From assembly GCA_947455455.1 (NCBI GenBank), contig CANGOE010000007.1, positions 1 through 60,288 of the forward strand: a stretch of DNA of 60,288 nucleotides. Reading direction: 5' to 3'. The number at the start of each line of letters is the position of its first letter. The stretch's first letter is position 1. The notes under the pieces are model-generated. The model saw nothing but the letters and a program-made list of their open reading frames with translations. It searched no databases and was not told the origin of the DNA. The position numbers were made by a program, and so were the translations under genes. Positions 42,757-51,712 of this stretch are shown piece by piece. The stretch comes from Hyphomicrobiales bacterium. GTDB lineage: Bacteria > Pseudomonadota > Alphaproteobacteria > Rhizobiales > Beijerinckiaceae.

Positions 42757-43371
42757 ATGCAACCGATGACCAGCATATCCGAACTTGAAAGCCATTATGG
42801 CGCGCCATCGACGGCCTCTCTGGTCAAGGAGACCGACCGTCTGGTCCCGGTCTATCGCCGGTTGATCGAGGCTTCCCCCTTTGTCGGTCTGGCCACTGTC
42901 GGGCCGGACGGGCTTGATTGCTCGCCACGCGGTGACCGATCCGGCGAATTGTTGCGCATTGTCGATGACCATACCCTGATGATGCCGGACCGGCGCGGCA
43001 ATAACCGGATCGACTCCTTGCGCAATATTGTCACCGATCCTCGGGTGGCCCTGCTGTTTCTGATCCCCGGTTCCGGGACCGCCCTCAGGGTCAATGGCCG
43101 CGCCATTGTCACCGCCGATGCCGATCTGTGCCGGTCTTTTGCGGTGGAAGACAAGCCGCCGCGCAGTGTGATCGTCATCACGATTGAAAAGGTCTATTTC
43201 CAATGCGCGCGCGCCATTATCCGGTCTGAACTCTGGAACCCCGATCATTACGGACGTGCGGCGACATTGCCGAGTGCGGGCGAGATTCTGGCCGCGTTGA
43301 GCCATGGGCAGACAGGTGGCGCGGATTATGACAGCCAATGGACCGAACGGGCCAAATCCAGCCTTTGGTAA
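42757..43371 (+). CDS. Pyridoxamine 5'-phosphate oxidase-like FMN flavoprotein
   Basis: A 204-aa split-barrel flavoprotein of the PPOX superfamily. FVGLATVGPDGLDCSPRGDRSG, MMPDRRGNNRIDSLRNIVTDPRVALLF and the C-terminal FQCARAIIRSELW match the MSMEG_1061-type subgroup, which binds FMN or F420 and is not a vitamin B6 enzyme. The substrate is unknown. The ATG at 42757 lies 33 bp after the membrane-protein stop. It is followed by the tungstate importer on the same strand after 49 bp. Confidence 0.85.
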   Translation: MQPMTSISELESHYGAPSTASLVKETDRLVPVYRRLIEASPFVGLATVGPDGLDCSPRGDRSGELLRIVDDHTLMMPDRRGNNRIDSLRNIVTDPRVALLFLIPGSGTALRVNGRAIVTADADLCRSFAVEDKPPRSVIVITIEKVYFQCARAIIRSELWNPDHYGRAATLPSAGEILAALSHGQTGGADYDSQWTERAKSSLW

Positions 43372-43420
43372 GCGGCTTTTCCGGCTTTAGCTCGTGATGG
43401 ATTTGCATTAAGACAGACCT

Positions 43421-44125
43421 ATGATGGATGATGCCTCACCCTTTATGGCGGCCCTGACGCTGATCCTGCGTCTTGATCCTGCATTTCTCAGCATTGTGGG
43501 CCTGTCCTTGCGTGTCACCCTGACGGCGGTGTGTCTGGCGGCCCTGATCGGCCTGCCTCTGGGGGCCTTGCTGGCGGTGTCGCGCTTTCGGGGGCGCTCG
43601 GTGGTGATTGTGGCCATCAATGCGCTGATGGGCCTGCCGCCCGTGGTGGTGGGGCTGACTTTCTTCCTGCTGTTGTCGCGCTCCGGTCCTTTGGGCAGTT
43701 TTGGCCTGTTGTTCACCCCTTCGGCAATGATCATCGCGCAGGCCTCTCTGGTCTTGCCGATTGTCATCGCTTTGACCCGCCAGACGGTCGAAGACCTGTG
43801 GGCCAATTATCGTGAATATCTGCTTTCCATCGGCATGGGCCCGAAACAGGCGATCATGACCTTGCTGTGGGATGCCCGCTTTTCGCTGGCCACGGCCCTG
43901 TTGGCCGGTTTTGGACGGGCAACAGCCGAAGTGGGGGCGGTGCTGATTGTCGGTGGCAATATTGCCGGTGTTACCCGCATGATGACCACTGCGATTGCGC
44001 TGGAAACCAGCAAGGGTGATTTGGCGCTCGCTTTGGGTTTGGGCATTATTCTGGTCGGTATTACCTTGCTCGTGAATGCACTGGCCTTTGGCATGAGCCG
44101 GATCGGGGTGCGCCATGCCGGATAA
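43421..44125 (+). CDS. tupB: Tungstate ABC transporter permease
   Basis: A 234-aa permease with five or six membrane spans. The EAA-like loop REYLLSIGMGPKQAIMTLL and the GLPPVVVGLTFFLLLSRSGPLG segment are typical of TupB/WtpB proteins. With TupC and TupA it imports tungstate (possibly molybdate). The genes come in the order permease-ATPase-binding protein. TupB overlaps the ATPase by 11 bp. Molybdenum-type cofactor demand in this window comes from the CoxL-like enzyme. Confidence 0.9.
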   Translation: MMDDASPFMAALTLILRLDPAFLSIVGLSLRVTLTAVCLAALIGLPLGALLAVSRFRGRSVVIVAINALMGLPPVVVGLTFFLLLSRSGPLGSFGLLFTPSAMIIAQASLVLPIVIALTRQTVEDLWANYREYLLSIGMGPKQAIMTLLWDARFSLATALLAGFGRATAEVGAVLIVGGNIAGVTRMMTTAIALETSKGDLALALGLGIILVGITLLVNALAFGMSRIGVRHAG

Positions 44126-44840
44126 TCTGCCCCCTGATGCCGCTTTGGCCGTGACCGATCTCAGCTTTGCCATTGACGGGATCAGATTGATCCATCCGAT
44201 GGGTTTCAAGGTGCGTCGCGGGCGGCGTTTGGTGGTGCTGGGGCCCAATGGCGCGGGCAAATCCCTGCTTTTGCGGCTTTGCCACGGATTGCTCCGGCCC
44301 GATACGGGACAGATCCATCGCAATGACCACCATCCGGCAGGACGGCGCGCCCATGCGATGGTGTTCCAGACACCGGTGATGTTGCGTCGCTCTGTGTTTG
44401 ACAATGTGACCCATGCTCTGGCCGCCATCGGCGTGCCGGTGGCGCAGTTGAAAAGCCGCGCGGTAGAGGCGTTGAATCGCTTTGGTCTGATCGGGCTGGC
44501 CGATCGTCCGGCGCGGTGGCTGTCGGGCGGGGAACAGCAAAGACTGGCGATTGCCCGGGCTTGGGCCTTGCGGCCCGAACTGTTGTTTCTGGACGAGCCG
44601 AGTGCCGCGCTGGATCCTTCAGCAACCCGCTCGATCGAAGCCATGCTGGGGGATCTGCATGCCGAAGGGGTCACGCTGATGATGAGCACCCATGATCTGA
44701 GTCAGGCCCGCCGTCTGGCTGACGATGTTTTGTTTCTCGCGTCCGGTTCGCTGGTCGAGGCGGGCGAGGCGCAACGGTTTTTCAATGATCCGCAAACAGC
44801 ACAGGCCCGTGCCTTTATCGCGGGCGATCTGGTCTGGTGA
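44115..44840 (+). CDS. tupC: Tungstate ABC transporter ATP-binding protein
   Basis: A 241-aa ATPase with Walker A GPNGAGKSL, Q-loop MVFQTPVMLRRS, signature LSGGEQQRLAIARAW, Walker B LLFLDEPSAALD and the switch His in MSTHDLSQAR. No extra C-terminal domain is present. It overlaps tupB and lies 22 bp before tupA, so all three form one unit. Confidence 0.9.
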   Translation: MPDNLPPDAALAVTDLSFAIDGIRLIHPMGFKVRRGRRLVVLGPNGAGKSLLLRLCHGLLRPDTGQIHRNDHHPAGRRAHAMVFQTPVMLRRSVFDNVTHALAAIGVPVAQLKSRAVEALNRFGLIGLADRPARWLSGGEQQRLAIARAWALRPELLFLDEPSAALDPSATRSIEAMLGDLHAEGVTLMMSTHDLSQARRLADDVLFLASGSLVEAGEAQRFFNDPQTAQARAFIAGDLVW

Positions 44841-44862
44841 TCACATTTCAGGAGGATGTCGC

Positions 44863-45699
44863 ATGTTGAACTGGTTTGGTGCTTTGCTCGCTTCCATCTG
44901 CCTGCTCTTGGGGCATCCCGCGCAGGCGCAGGAGCGGTTTATTACAGTTGCTTCGACCACATCGACGCAGGATTCCGGCCTGTTTGACCATCTTTTGCCG
45001 CTGTTTACCCAAAAGACCGGAATTCAGGTGCGTGTTGTCGCCCAAGGCACCGGACAGGCACTCGACACCGCCCGACGGGGTGATGCCGATGTGGTGTTTG
45101 TGCATGCCAAGTCGCAAGAGGAAAAATTTGTCGAAGAGGGCTACGGCCTCAAACGCTTTGCGGTGATGTATAACGACTTCGTGCTGATCGGGCCGGCCAG
45201 TGATCCGGCCAAGATCAACGGGGTCAAGGATATTGCCACGGCTTTGCAAACCATAGCATCCAAAGGCTCGGCTTTTGTGTCGCGCGGTGACCGTTCCGGC
45301 ACCCATGCCGCCGAACTGGCCTTGTGGAAGGCTGTCGGGATCGACCCTGCCAAGACGCAAGGGGGCAGTCCGAACTGGTATCGTGAAATCGGGCAGGGCA
45401 TGGGCGCGGCGCTCAACACCGCCATGGCGATGGAAGCCTATGTATTGTCGGATCGCGCCACATGGCTCTCGTTCAAGAACAAGGGCACGTTGCAGATCAG
45501 TGTCGAGGGCGATGCCCGGCTGTTCAACCAATATGGCGTGATGCTGGTCAATCCGGCCAAACATCCGCATGTCAAAGCCAAAGACGGGCAGGCTTTTGTG
45601 GATTGGCTGGTCAGCACCGAGGGGCAGGCCGCCATCGGTCAATACAAGATCGACGGCAAGCAGTTGTTCTTTGCCAATGCGGCCCAGCAGGGGGCGTAA
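44863..45699 (+). CDS. tupA: Tungstate-binding periplasmic protein
   Basis: A 278-aa binding protein with a signal peptide ending near residue 22 (LLLGHPAQAQ). The mature start ITVASTTSTQDSGLFDHLLPLF contains the TTSTQDSGL motif of TupA, in which Thr/Ser residues hold the oxyanion; FVSRGDRSGTHAAELALW is the second ligand region. These motifs favour tungstate over molybdate (ModA). The ATG at 44863 follows an AGGAGG site. It is unusual that the binding protein comes last in the operon. Confidence 0.92.
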   Translation: MLNWFGALLASICLLLGHPAQAQERFITVASTTSTQDSGLFDHLLPLFTQKTGIQVRVVAQGTGQALDTARRGDADVVFVHAKSQEEKFVEEGYGLKRFAVMYNDFVLIGPASDPAKINGVKDIATALQTIASKGSAFVSRGDRSGTHAAELALWKAVGIDPAKTQGGSPNWYREIGQGMGAALNTAMAMEAYVLSDRATWLSFKNKGTLQISVEGDARLFNQYGVMLVNPAKHPHVKAKDGQAFVDWLVSTEGQAAIGQYKIDGKQLFFANAAQQGA

Positions 45700-45710
45700 T
45701 CAGGCTTGAA

Positions 45711-45733
45711 CCGGCCTGATGGGATCAGGCCGG
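45711..45733. terminator. Hairpin between convergent tupA and purU
   Basis: CCGGCCTGAT (45711-45720) and ATCAGGCCGG (45724-45733) form a perfect 10-bp stem with a GGG loop. It overlaps the last codons of purU and lies 11 bp after tupA. No T-run follows on either side, so termination would be factor-assisted or the hairpin protects 3' ends. Confidence 0.55.
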
Positions 45734-46600
45734 GAACACCACTGTTTTACTGCCATTGAGCAAGACGCGGCCTTGCACATGCCACAATACGGCACGGGCC
45801 AGCACGCGGCGCTCGATATCGCGGCCCTTGCGGATCAGGTCTTCGGGCGTATCGCTGTGGCTGATGCGTTCGACATCCTGTTCGATGATCGGCCCTTCGT
45901 CGAGATCGGCTGTCACATAATGGGCGGTTGCACCGATCAGCTTGACCCCACGCCGATGCGCCTGATGATAGGGGCGCGCGCCCTTGAAGCCGGGCAGGAA
46001 CGAGTGGTGGATGTTGATGCACCGGCCCGACAGGGCGGTGGCCAGATTGTCGCTGAGAATTTGCATGTAACGCGCCAGCACCACCAGATCGGTCTGTGTG
46101 CTGTCGACCAGATCGAGCAAGGCCTGTTCCTGTGCCGCTTTGGTGGCAGGGGTGACAGGCAGGTGGTAAAACGGAATATCGCCGAAATCCAGATGGGCAT
46201 AGGTCTCGCGCGGGTGGTTGGAGACAATCGCGCTGATGGTGACAGGCAGTTCGCCGATGCGCAGGCGATAGAGCAAATCCGACAGGCAATGATCGGACTG
46301 CGAGGCCAGAATCATCACGCGGCGCGGCTTGTCATCGTGATGCACGGTGGCATCCATGCCGAATTGCTGGCGGATCGCGGCGAACTGGCTTTCAAATCGC
46401 TGTAAAGCCGCTTCGTTTGCGGCCTGATCCTCGCCGACCGTATTGAACCCGACCCGCATGAAAAACCGGCCTGTTTCGGTATCATCGAACTGGTGGGCAT
46501 CGAAGATATTGAAGCCGACATCAAAAATCAGGCCCGAGACCGCCGCGACAATGCCGGGGCGATTGGGGCAGGACAGGGTCAGGATGAATCTCTGGGTCAT
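45725..46600 (-). CDS. purU: Formyltetrahydrofolate deformylase
   Basis: A 291-aa enzyme that hydrolyses 10-formyl-THF to formate and THF. Residues about 5-80 are an ACT domain ([21 protein letters not shown]), and about 85-291 the formyl transferase fold with the catalytic [20 protein letters not shown] and the Asp in [14 protein letters not shown]. The ATG at 46600 begins the ACT domain; the frame is open further up. The window thus has two formyl-THF hydrolase-like proteins; purU often supports demethylation or C1 catabolism in alphaproteobacteria. Confidence 0.92.
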   Translation of the reverse strand: MTQRFILTLSCPNRPGIVAAVSGLIFDVGFNIFDAHQFDDTETGRFFMRVGFNTVGEDQAANEAALQRFESQFAAIRQQFGMDATVHHDDKPRRVMILASQSDHCLSDLLYRLRIGELPVTISAIVSNHPRETYAHLDFGDIPFYHLPVTPATKAAQEQALLDLVDSTQTDLVVLARYMQILSDNLATALSGRCINIHHSFLPGFKGARPYHQAHRRGVKLIGATAHYVTADLDEGPIIEQDVERISHSDTPEDLIRKGRDIERRVLARAVLWHVQGRVLLNGSKTVVFPA

Positions 46601-47234
46601 GGGGATGTTCCAGTTGGATGGACAATGTGATCTTTCTGTCTTTGCCTTGTTTGGCGCACAGGTCAATTATCATTTGACCGCGACATCAAAATTCCCGCCG
46701 GACTTTTGGACCTCAAACACCAGCCCACGCGATGGCCAGTCGGGAGAGCGGGAAGGCCAGCCGGCAAAATGGGTTCATCATGAACAGCAACAACCAAGGG
46801 TTGTTTTGTGATCCATGCTATAGAAGGATGGAGGAGTATAAAATATTACATTTTACAACCTGAAATCAAAAAAAATTAGTATTGATAATTTTCAGTTGTA
46901 AAACAAAACAATTTAAATGCAATCAAACGACTTTTAATATCGTATTATTGTTTTCAAAGAGTAAAATTTCTATTATTATTTTTAAAATGTCTTGTTTGAG
47001 ACATAGCATCGATGTTTTGCCTTGAGGGCAGGTCCTCTGGTGTCCGACCTGTTCCGGGGTGTTGGCTATCGCCAGTTGTGATGGGCCGGGCGGAAAGATC
47101 GCTTGTTGTCGATGCGGACCTGCGGGTTCGGGTTTTTGTGCATGGGTTTTGAGTTTGTAGCGTTCGGCCCCGTCGGGTCGTCTGAGTGGCTGATTTTATT
47201 TTAACGCGTTTTATTAGGTGGTGGGTATTGGTCG
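46601..47234. other. Long AT-rich intergenic region before the cold-shock-domain gene
   Basis: A 634-bp gap with no supported gene. Positions about 46815-47000 are strongly AT-rich against a GC-rich background. They hold a long inverted repeat: TTTTACAACCTGAAA (46851-46865) pairs with TTTCAGTTGTAAAA (46890-46903) with one bulged base and a 24-nt A/T loop. Smaller hairpins follow: ATGTCT/AGACAT (46987-47004) and CAGGTC/GACCTG (47029-47051). The part from about 47000 is probably the long 5' leader of the cold-shock-domain gene, where such stems could sense temperature. Confidence 0.5.
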
Positions 47235-47849
47235 ATGAATGATGAAGTCAGGGATATTTTGTACGTCGCGCAGGCTGCAACAGCTGAAGATTTCAAGCAA
47301 TATGCAGGTTTTGCCGATATGGGGGGGATGCCGGCAACGGTCGAGGTGGTCGGGACAATCAAGTGGTTCGATGTGTCCAAGGGCTTCGGCTTTATCGTGC
47401 CCGACAGTGGTGGCGATGATGTGCTGGTCCATATCAGTTGTCTGCGCAGGGATGGTTTCGATGTCGCGCTTGAGGGCGCAAAAATCACCTGCGAGGCCGT
47501 GAAATCGAAACGGGGCTGGCAGGTGGTGCGGGTGATGGCGATGGATACAACCAACGCCTTGCATCCCTCGCAAATGCCGATGCCGAGGATGCATGCCGCG
47601 GTTGTTCCTGTCAGCGGACTGGAGCGGATGGTGGTCAAATGGTTCAACCGCCTGCGCGGCTTCGGTTTCGTGCATGCGGGTGATGGCCATCCCGATGTGT
47701 TCGTGCATATGGAAATCCTGCGCCGGTTCGGCTTTGCCGAATTGAGGCCGGGGCAGGAAATTCTGGTGCGCTATGGCTATGGATCCAAAGGCCTGATGGC
47801 CGCCGAAGTCCGTCCGCTGGACGGGACTCAGCTTCCGGCCTCCCACTAA
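47235..47849 (+). CDS. Tandem cold-shock-domain protein
   Basis: A 204-aa nucleic-acid-binding protein with two cold-shock domains. The first (about residues 37-100) has [17 protein letters not shown] and DVLVHIS; the second (about 130-195) has [17 protein letters not shown] and DVFVHME, the RNP1 and RNP2 motifs. Two-domain CSPs of this kind are common in alphaproteobacteria and act as RNA chaperones or regulators. The N-terminal 35 residues are extra. A long AT-rich leader with hairpins precedes it. The DUF192 gene follows on the same strand after 230 bp, the usual neighbourhood in this class. Confidence 0.9.
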   Translation: MNDEVRDILYVAQAATAEDFKQYAGFADMGGMPATVEVVGTIKWFDVSKGFGFIVPDSGGDDVLVHISCLRRDGFDVALEGAKITCEAVKSKRGWQVVRVMAMDTTNALHPSQMPMPRMHAAVVPVSGLERMVVKWFNRLRGFGFVHAGDGHPDVFVHMEILRRFGFAELRPGQEILVRYGYGSKGLMAAEVRPLDGTQLPASH

Positions 47850-48079
47850 GCCACGGACATATCCGATTGATCCTTTCCGCCCTTCCAGGGGCGGAGGGAT
47901 TGGCTATGGGGGATGGCCTTCCAATTCCCCGCCAGTCTCGGGCACCGGGAAAGGGCCTGTTCATTTTGCTTGACCACCCGCGACAGAGCGGCCATTTTCG
48001 GGCCTCGGTCCGGTCGGCTCGGACCGGTTTCAATCTCCTGCATCTGTGGGGGTGATGATCCAGAAAAGGCTTGAAGACC

Positions 48080-48631
48080 ATGATTTCCATGACAGCATCG
48101 GATTGTATTTTGCCTTTGTCCAATCGGGGCCGGTCGTTGCGGGGCTTCTTGCTGTGGTCCTTGTTGGCGGCCTTTTTCTGGCTCGCAGGATCTTGGGCGG
48201 CAATCGGGCCGGCACAAGCGCAGACCGCTTCGCCATCGCTTGAAAAGCTCATCATTGTCTCGTCCCAGAACGGTGCAGGCAAAGAGAATGTGTTTATGGT
48301 CGAGGTCATGCGCACGGTTGACGAGCGGGCGCGCGGCCTGATGTTTCGCCGCTATCTGCCTGCCGATCGCGGCATGCTGTTTGAATTCGGTGTCGAGGCG
48401 CCGGTGGCCATGTGGATGAAGGACACATTCATTCCGCTGGATATGCTGTTTATCAAGAAGGATGGCACCATCAGTTCGATGGCCTTGAATACAGAGCCCC
48501 ATTCCACCCGCACCATTGGCACCAGCGAAGCGATCTGGAGTGTGCTCGAGGTCAATGCCGGAACAGCCCTGCGCTTGGGCATCAAGCCGGGAGATGTGGT
48601 TGTGCATCCGCTGTTTTCGACCAAGAAATAA
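48080..48631 (+). CDS. Exported DUF192 protein
   Basis: A 183-aa protein. After a short N-terminal extension comes a hydrophobic signal segment (LLWSLLAAFFWLAGSWAAIGPAQAQ). The mature part is a DUF192 domain: VEVMRTVDERARGLMFRRYLP, FEFGVEAPVAMWMKDTFIPLDMLFI and GIKPGDVVVHPLF. Function unknown; these proteins are usually periplasmic. The ATG at 48080 has AAAGG ten bases upstream. It converges on the RND operon and ends three bases before it. Confidence 0.88.
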   Translation: MISMTASDCILPLSNRGRSLRGFLLWSLLAAFFWLAGSWAAIGPAQAQTASPSLEKLIIVSSQNGAGKENVFMVEVMRTVDERARGLMFRRYLPADRGMLFEFGVEAPVAMWMKDTFIPLDMLFIKKDGTISSMALNTEPHSTRTIGTSEAIWSVLEVNAGTALRLGIKPGDVVVHPLFSTKK

Positions 48632-48634
48632 CCA

Positions 48635-51600
48635 TTAAGGTGTTGGAACAACCGGCTTTTTCCGGCTGAAACGGTCCATCAGCAAATAGATCACCGGTGT
48701 CGTATACAGCGTCAACAATTGCGACAGCACCAGCCCGCCGATGATGGTGACCCCGAGCGGGCGGCGCAATTCCGCCCCCGGCCCCATGGCGAGCACCAGC
48801 GGCAAAGCGCCTAGCAAAGCCGCCAGCGTGGTCATCAGGATCGGGCGGAACCGTGCACCGCAGGCTTTGGAAATCGCATCATAGGGTGAAAGCTGTTGCT
48901 CGCGCTGGGCGGCAATGGCGAAATCCACCAGCATGATGCCGTTTTTCTTGACGATCCCGATCAGCAGAATAATGCCGATCATGGCAATCAGCGTCAGTTC
49001 CATGCCGAACAGCCACAGCGACAGCAAGGCCCCCAAACCGGCCGAAGGCAAAGTGGAAATGATGGTCAGGGGGTGGACAAGGCTCTCGTATAAAATCCCC
49101 AAAATCAGATAGACGGCGACAAAAGCCGCCAGGATCAACAGGCCTTGCGTGCCAGCCGCCGCCGCAAAGGCTTTGGCATCCCCGGCAAAATCCGAATTGA
49201 GCGTATCAGGCAGGTGCAGACCCTCGATCACCCGCCGCACCGCCTTGAAGGCCGCATCCTGCGTGACATTGGGAGCCACATCATAGGTGATGGTGATGGC
49301 CGGAAACTGACCCTGATGGTTGACCAGCAAAGGCGAAATGCCGCGGTCAAACCGCACAAGGGTGGACAGCGGCACCTGCACCCCGCCTGCGCCGGGCACA
49401 TAAAGGGCGTTGAGATCGTCAGGATCGCGCTGGCGGTCGGATTCCATGACAACCCGATACTGGTTGCGTTGCGAATAGAGGGTGGCCACCTGTTTTTGCC
49501 CGAAGGCATCACCCAATACGGCATCAATGGCTTGAATTTTCACGCCCAACTGGGCCGCGCGGGCCCGGTCGATCACGATATTGAGTTGCAAGCCGCCATT
49601 GATCTTGTCGGTGGAGACATCCACCAGTTCCGGTGCCGCTTTGAGCGCTTCGACCGCACGCGGGGCCCAGCTTTGCAAGGCTTCGAGATCCTGCCCCCAC
49701 AAGGTGAACTGGAACGGCGATTTGCCGACCCGCCCGCCGACCCGCAAATCCTGCACCGGCACCATGAACAGCCAGATTCCGGTGACGGCCGCAAGGCTCT
49801 TGCGCAAGCGGATGACCACGGCATTGGAGGATATGCCGCGCTCGGCAAAGGGTTTGAGACTGATCAGGATGCGGCCCTGATTGACCGACGCGATCCCGCC
49901 GGAAGCGCCGATAAAGGAGGAGGCACTGGCGACAGCCGGATCAGCCAGCACAATTTCCGCCACCCTTTGCTGGAGGCCGATCATCGCGCCGAAGGACACA
50001 TCGGCGGAGGCTTCGGTAAAGCCGAAAATCAGGCCGGTATCATCTTGCGGAAAACCGCCTTTGGGCAGGGCACGAAACAGCGCGACACTGGCACCGATGA
50101 CCAGCACAAAGGTCAGCATGGTCAGCCAGGGATGGCGTAATACGGGTTTGAGCGAGGCCTGATAGGTTTGCGACAGCCATTCCAGCCCCTCCTCGAACCG
50201 CAGATCAAGCCTGCTGTGGCTATATTCGCTGTCGCGTTTCATCAAGCGGGCGCAGATCATCGGGGCGATGGTCAGCGAGACAAAGGTGGAAACGGCAATC
50301 GCAAAGGCCAGGGTCAGGGCAAATTCACGGAACATATGGCCGATTGCCCCATCCAGAAACAGCATCGGAATGAAGGCGGCAATCAGCGACAGGCTGATGG
50401 AGAACACGGTAAAGCCAATCTGGCGCGCCCCTTCCAGAGCGGCCTGCAGGCGGGTGGCCCCCCGTTCGAGTTGGGCATGGATGTTTTCCACCACCACAAT
50501 GGCATCGTCCACCACAAAACCGACCGAAATGGTGATGGCCAGCAAAGACAGGTTGTCGAGCGTAAAGCCCGCCACCCACATGGCGGCAAAACTGCCGGCC
50601 AGCGACAAAGGCACTGTCAAACCGACCGCCAGAATTTGCGCGCCGCGCCGTAAAAACAGCCAGACCACCATCATCACCAGCACGATGGCGGCGCAGAGGG
50701 TCACCATCAGATCATTGATCGAGGCGCGGATGGTGCTGGTGCGGTCCGATACCGTCGCGATCTCGACGCTGGCCGGTATCCAGCGGCGCAATTCGGGGAT
50801 CAGGGCTTTCACCTTGTCGACGGTCTCGATCACATTGGCTTGCGGCTGTTTGGTGATGATCAGCAGAACGGCAGGCTTGCCGTTAAACCAGCCCGCCGCA
50901 CGGGTGTTGCGCACGCCCGAACGCACATCCGCCACATCGCCCAAAGTGACGGCCGTCCCGTTGCGGACAGCCACAATCACCCGTTTGAAATCCTCGATGG
51001 TGACCAATTGGGCATTGGTGGCCAGCATTTCGGCCTGGTTGAGCCCGTCAAATGCACCCAAGGGGCCAAGCGCATTGGCGCTGACCAGAGCGAGGCGCAC
51101 CTCGTCAATGCCCAAACCCATTGCGGCAAGGCGGGCGGGATCGACTTTGATCCGGATGGCGGGTTGCTCCGCGCCATTGACGGTGACTTCAGCAACCCCC
51201 GCCACCTGCGCGATGCGCTGGGCAATCACACTGTCGGAAATATCATAGAGATCACTGGTCGGGATCGAGTCGGACCGGATCGCCAGAACCAGAACAGGGG
51301 CCGCCGCCGGATTGGTTTTGCGAAACACCGGCAGGGTCGGCAGGTCGGACGGCAGATCGGTGGCGGCGGCATTGAGGGCGGCTTGCACATCGCGGGCGGC
51401 ATTGTCGATCTTGCGGTTGACATCGAACTGGATGGTGATCGCGCTGTTGCCCAGCGAACTGGTGGAGGTGATTTCGGTGACCCCGGCGATTTCACCCAGA
51501 CGGCGTTCGAGCGGGGCCGCCACGGTTGCGGCCATGGTCGCCGGATCGGCCCCCGGACGGCTGGCCGAGACGCGGATGGTCGGAAAATCAACCGCTGGCA

Positions 51601-51712
51601 GGCTCGACACCGGCAGATCGAGATAGGCCAGAAGCCCCGCAAACATCAGCCCCGCCGCCATCAGTGTCGTGGCAATCGGGCGTTTGATGAAGGGCTCCGA
51701 CAGGCTGGTCAT
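48635..51712 (-). CDS. mdtC: RND efflux permease, MdtC-like
   Basis: A 1025-aa RND permease. The proton relay is complete: VDDAIVVVENIHAQLERG in TM4 holds the Asp pair and IVKKNGIMLVDFAI in TM10 the Lys. The N-terminus SLSEPFIKRPIATTLMAAGL and the paired arrangement with a second RND gene identify the MdtB/MdtC type, which forms mixed trimers and exports bile salts, novobiocin and similar compounds in E. coli. The start overlaps the stop of the other permease by one base. It is the last gene of a four-gene operon. Confidence 0.9.
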   Translation of the reverse strand: MTSLSEPFIKRPIATTLMAAGLMFAGLLAYLDLPVSSLPAVDFPTIRVSASRPGADPATMAATVAAPLERRLGEIAGVTEITSTSSLGNSAITIQFDVNRKIDNAARDVQAALNAAATDLPSDLPTLPVFRKTNPAAAPVLVLAIRSDSIPTSDLYDISDSVIAQRIAQVAGVAEVTVNGAEQPAIRIKVDPARLAAMGLGIDEVRLALVSANALGPLGAFDGLNQAEMLATNAQLVTIEDFKRVIVAVRNGTAVTLGDVADVRSGVRNTRAAGWFNGKPAVLLIITKQPQANVIETVDKVKALIPELRRWIPASVEIATVSDRTSTIRASINDLMVTLCAAIVLVMMVVWLFLRRGAQILAVGLTVPLSLAGSFAAMWVAGFTLDNLSLLAITISVGFVVDDAIVVVENIHAQLERGATRLQAALEGARQIGFTVFSISLSLIAAFIPMLFLDGAIGHMFREFALTLAFAIAVSTFVSLTIAPMICARLMKRDSEYSHSRLDLRFEEGLEWLSQTYQASLKPVLRHPWLTMLTFVLVIGASVALFRALPKGGFPQDDTGLIFGFTEASADVSFGAMIGLQQRVAEIVLADPAVASASSFIGASGGIASVNQGRILISLKPFAERGISSNAVVIRLRKSLAAVTGIWLFMVPVQDLRVGGRVGKSPFQFTLWGQDLEALQSWAPRAVEALKAAPELVDVSTDKINGGLQLNIVIDRARAAQLGVKIQAIDAVLGDAFGQKQVATLYSQRNQYRVVMESDRQRDPDDLNALYVPGAGGVQVPLSTLVRFDRGISPLLVNHQGQFPAITITYDVAPNVTQDAAFKAVRRVIEGLHLPDTLNSDFAGDAKAFAAAAGTQGLLILAAFVAVYLILGILYESLVHPLTIISTLPSAGLGALLSLWLFGMELTLIAMIGIILLIGIVKKNGIMLVDFAIAAQREQQLSPYDAISKACGARFRPILMTTLAALLGALPLVLAMGPGAELRRPLGVTIIGGLVLSQLLTLYTTPVIYLLMDRFSRKKPVVPTP

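Noticed and set aside
47867..48055. A 62-codon frame between the cold-shock and DUF192 genes
   Set aside because: No ribosome site, no family-like composition, and it overlaps a GC hairpin (47877-47894); not supported as a gene.
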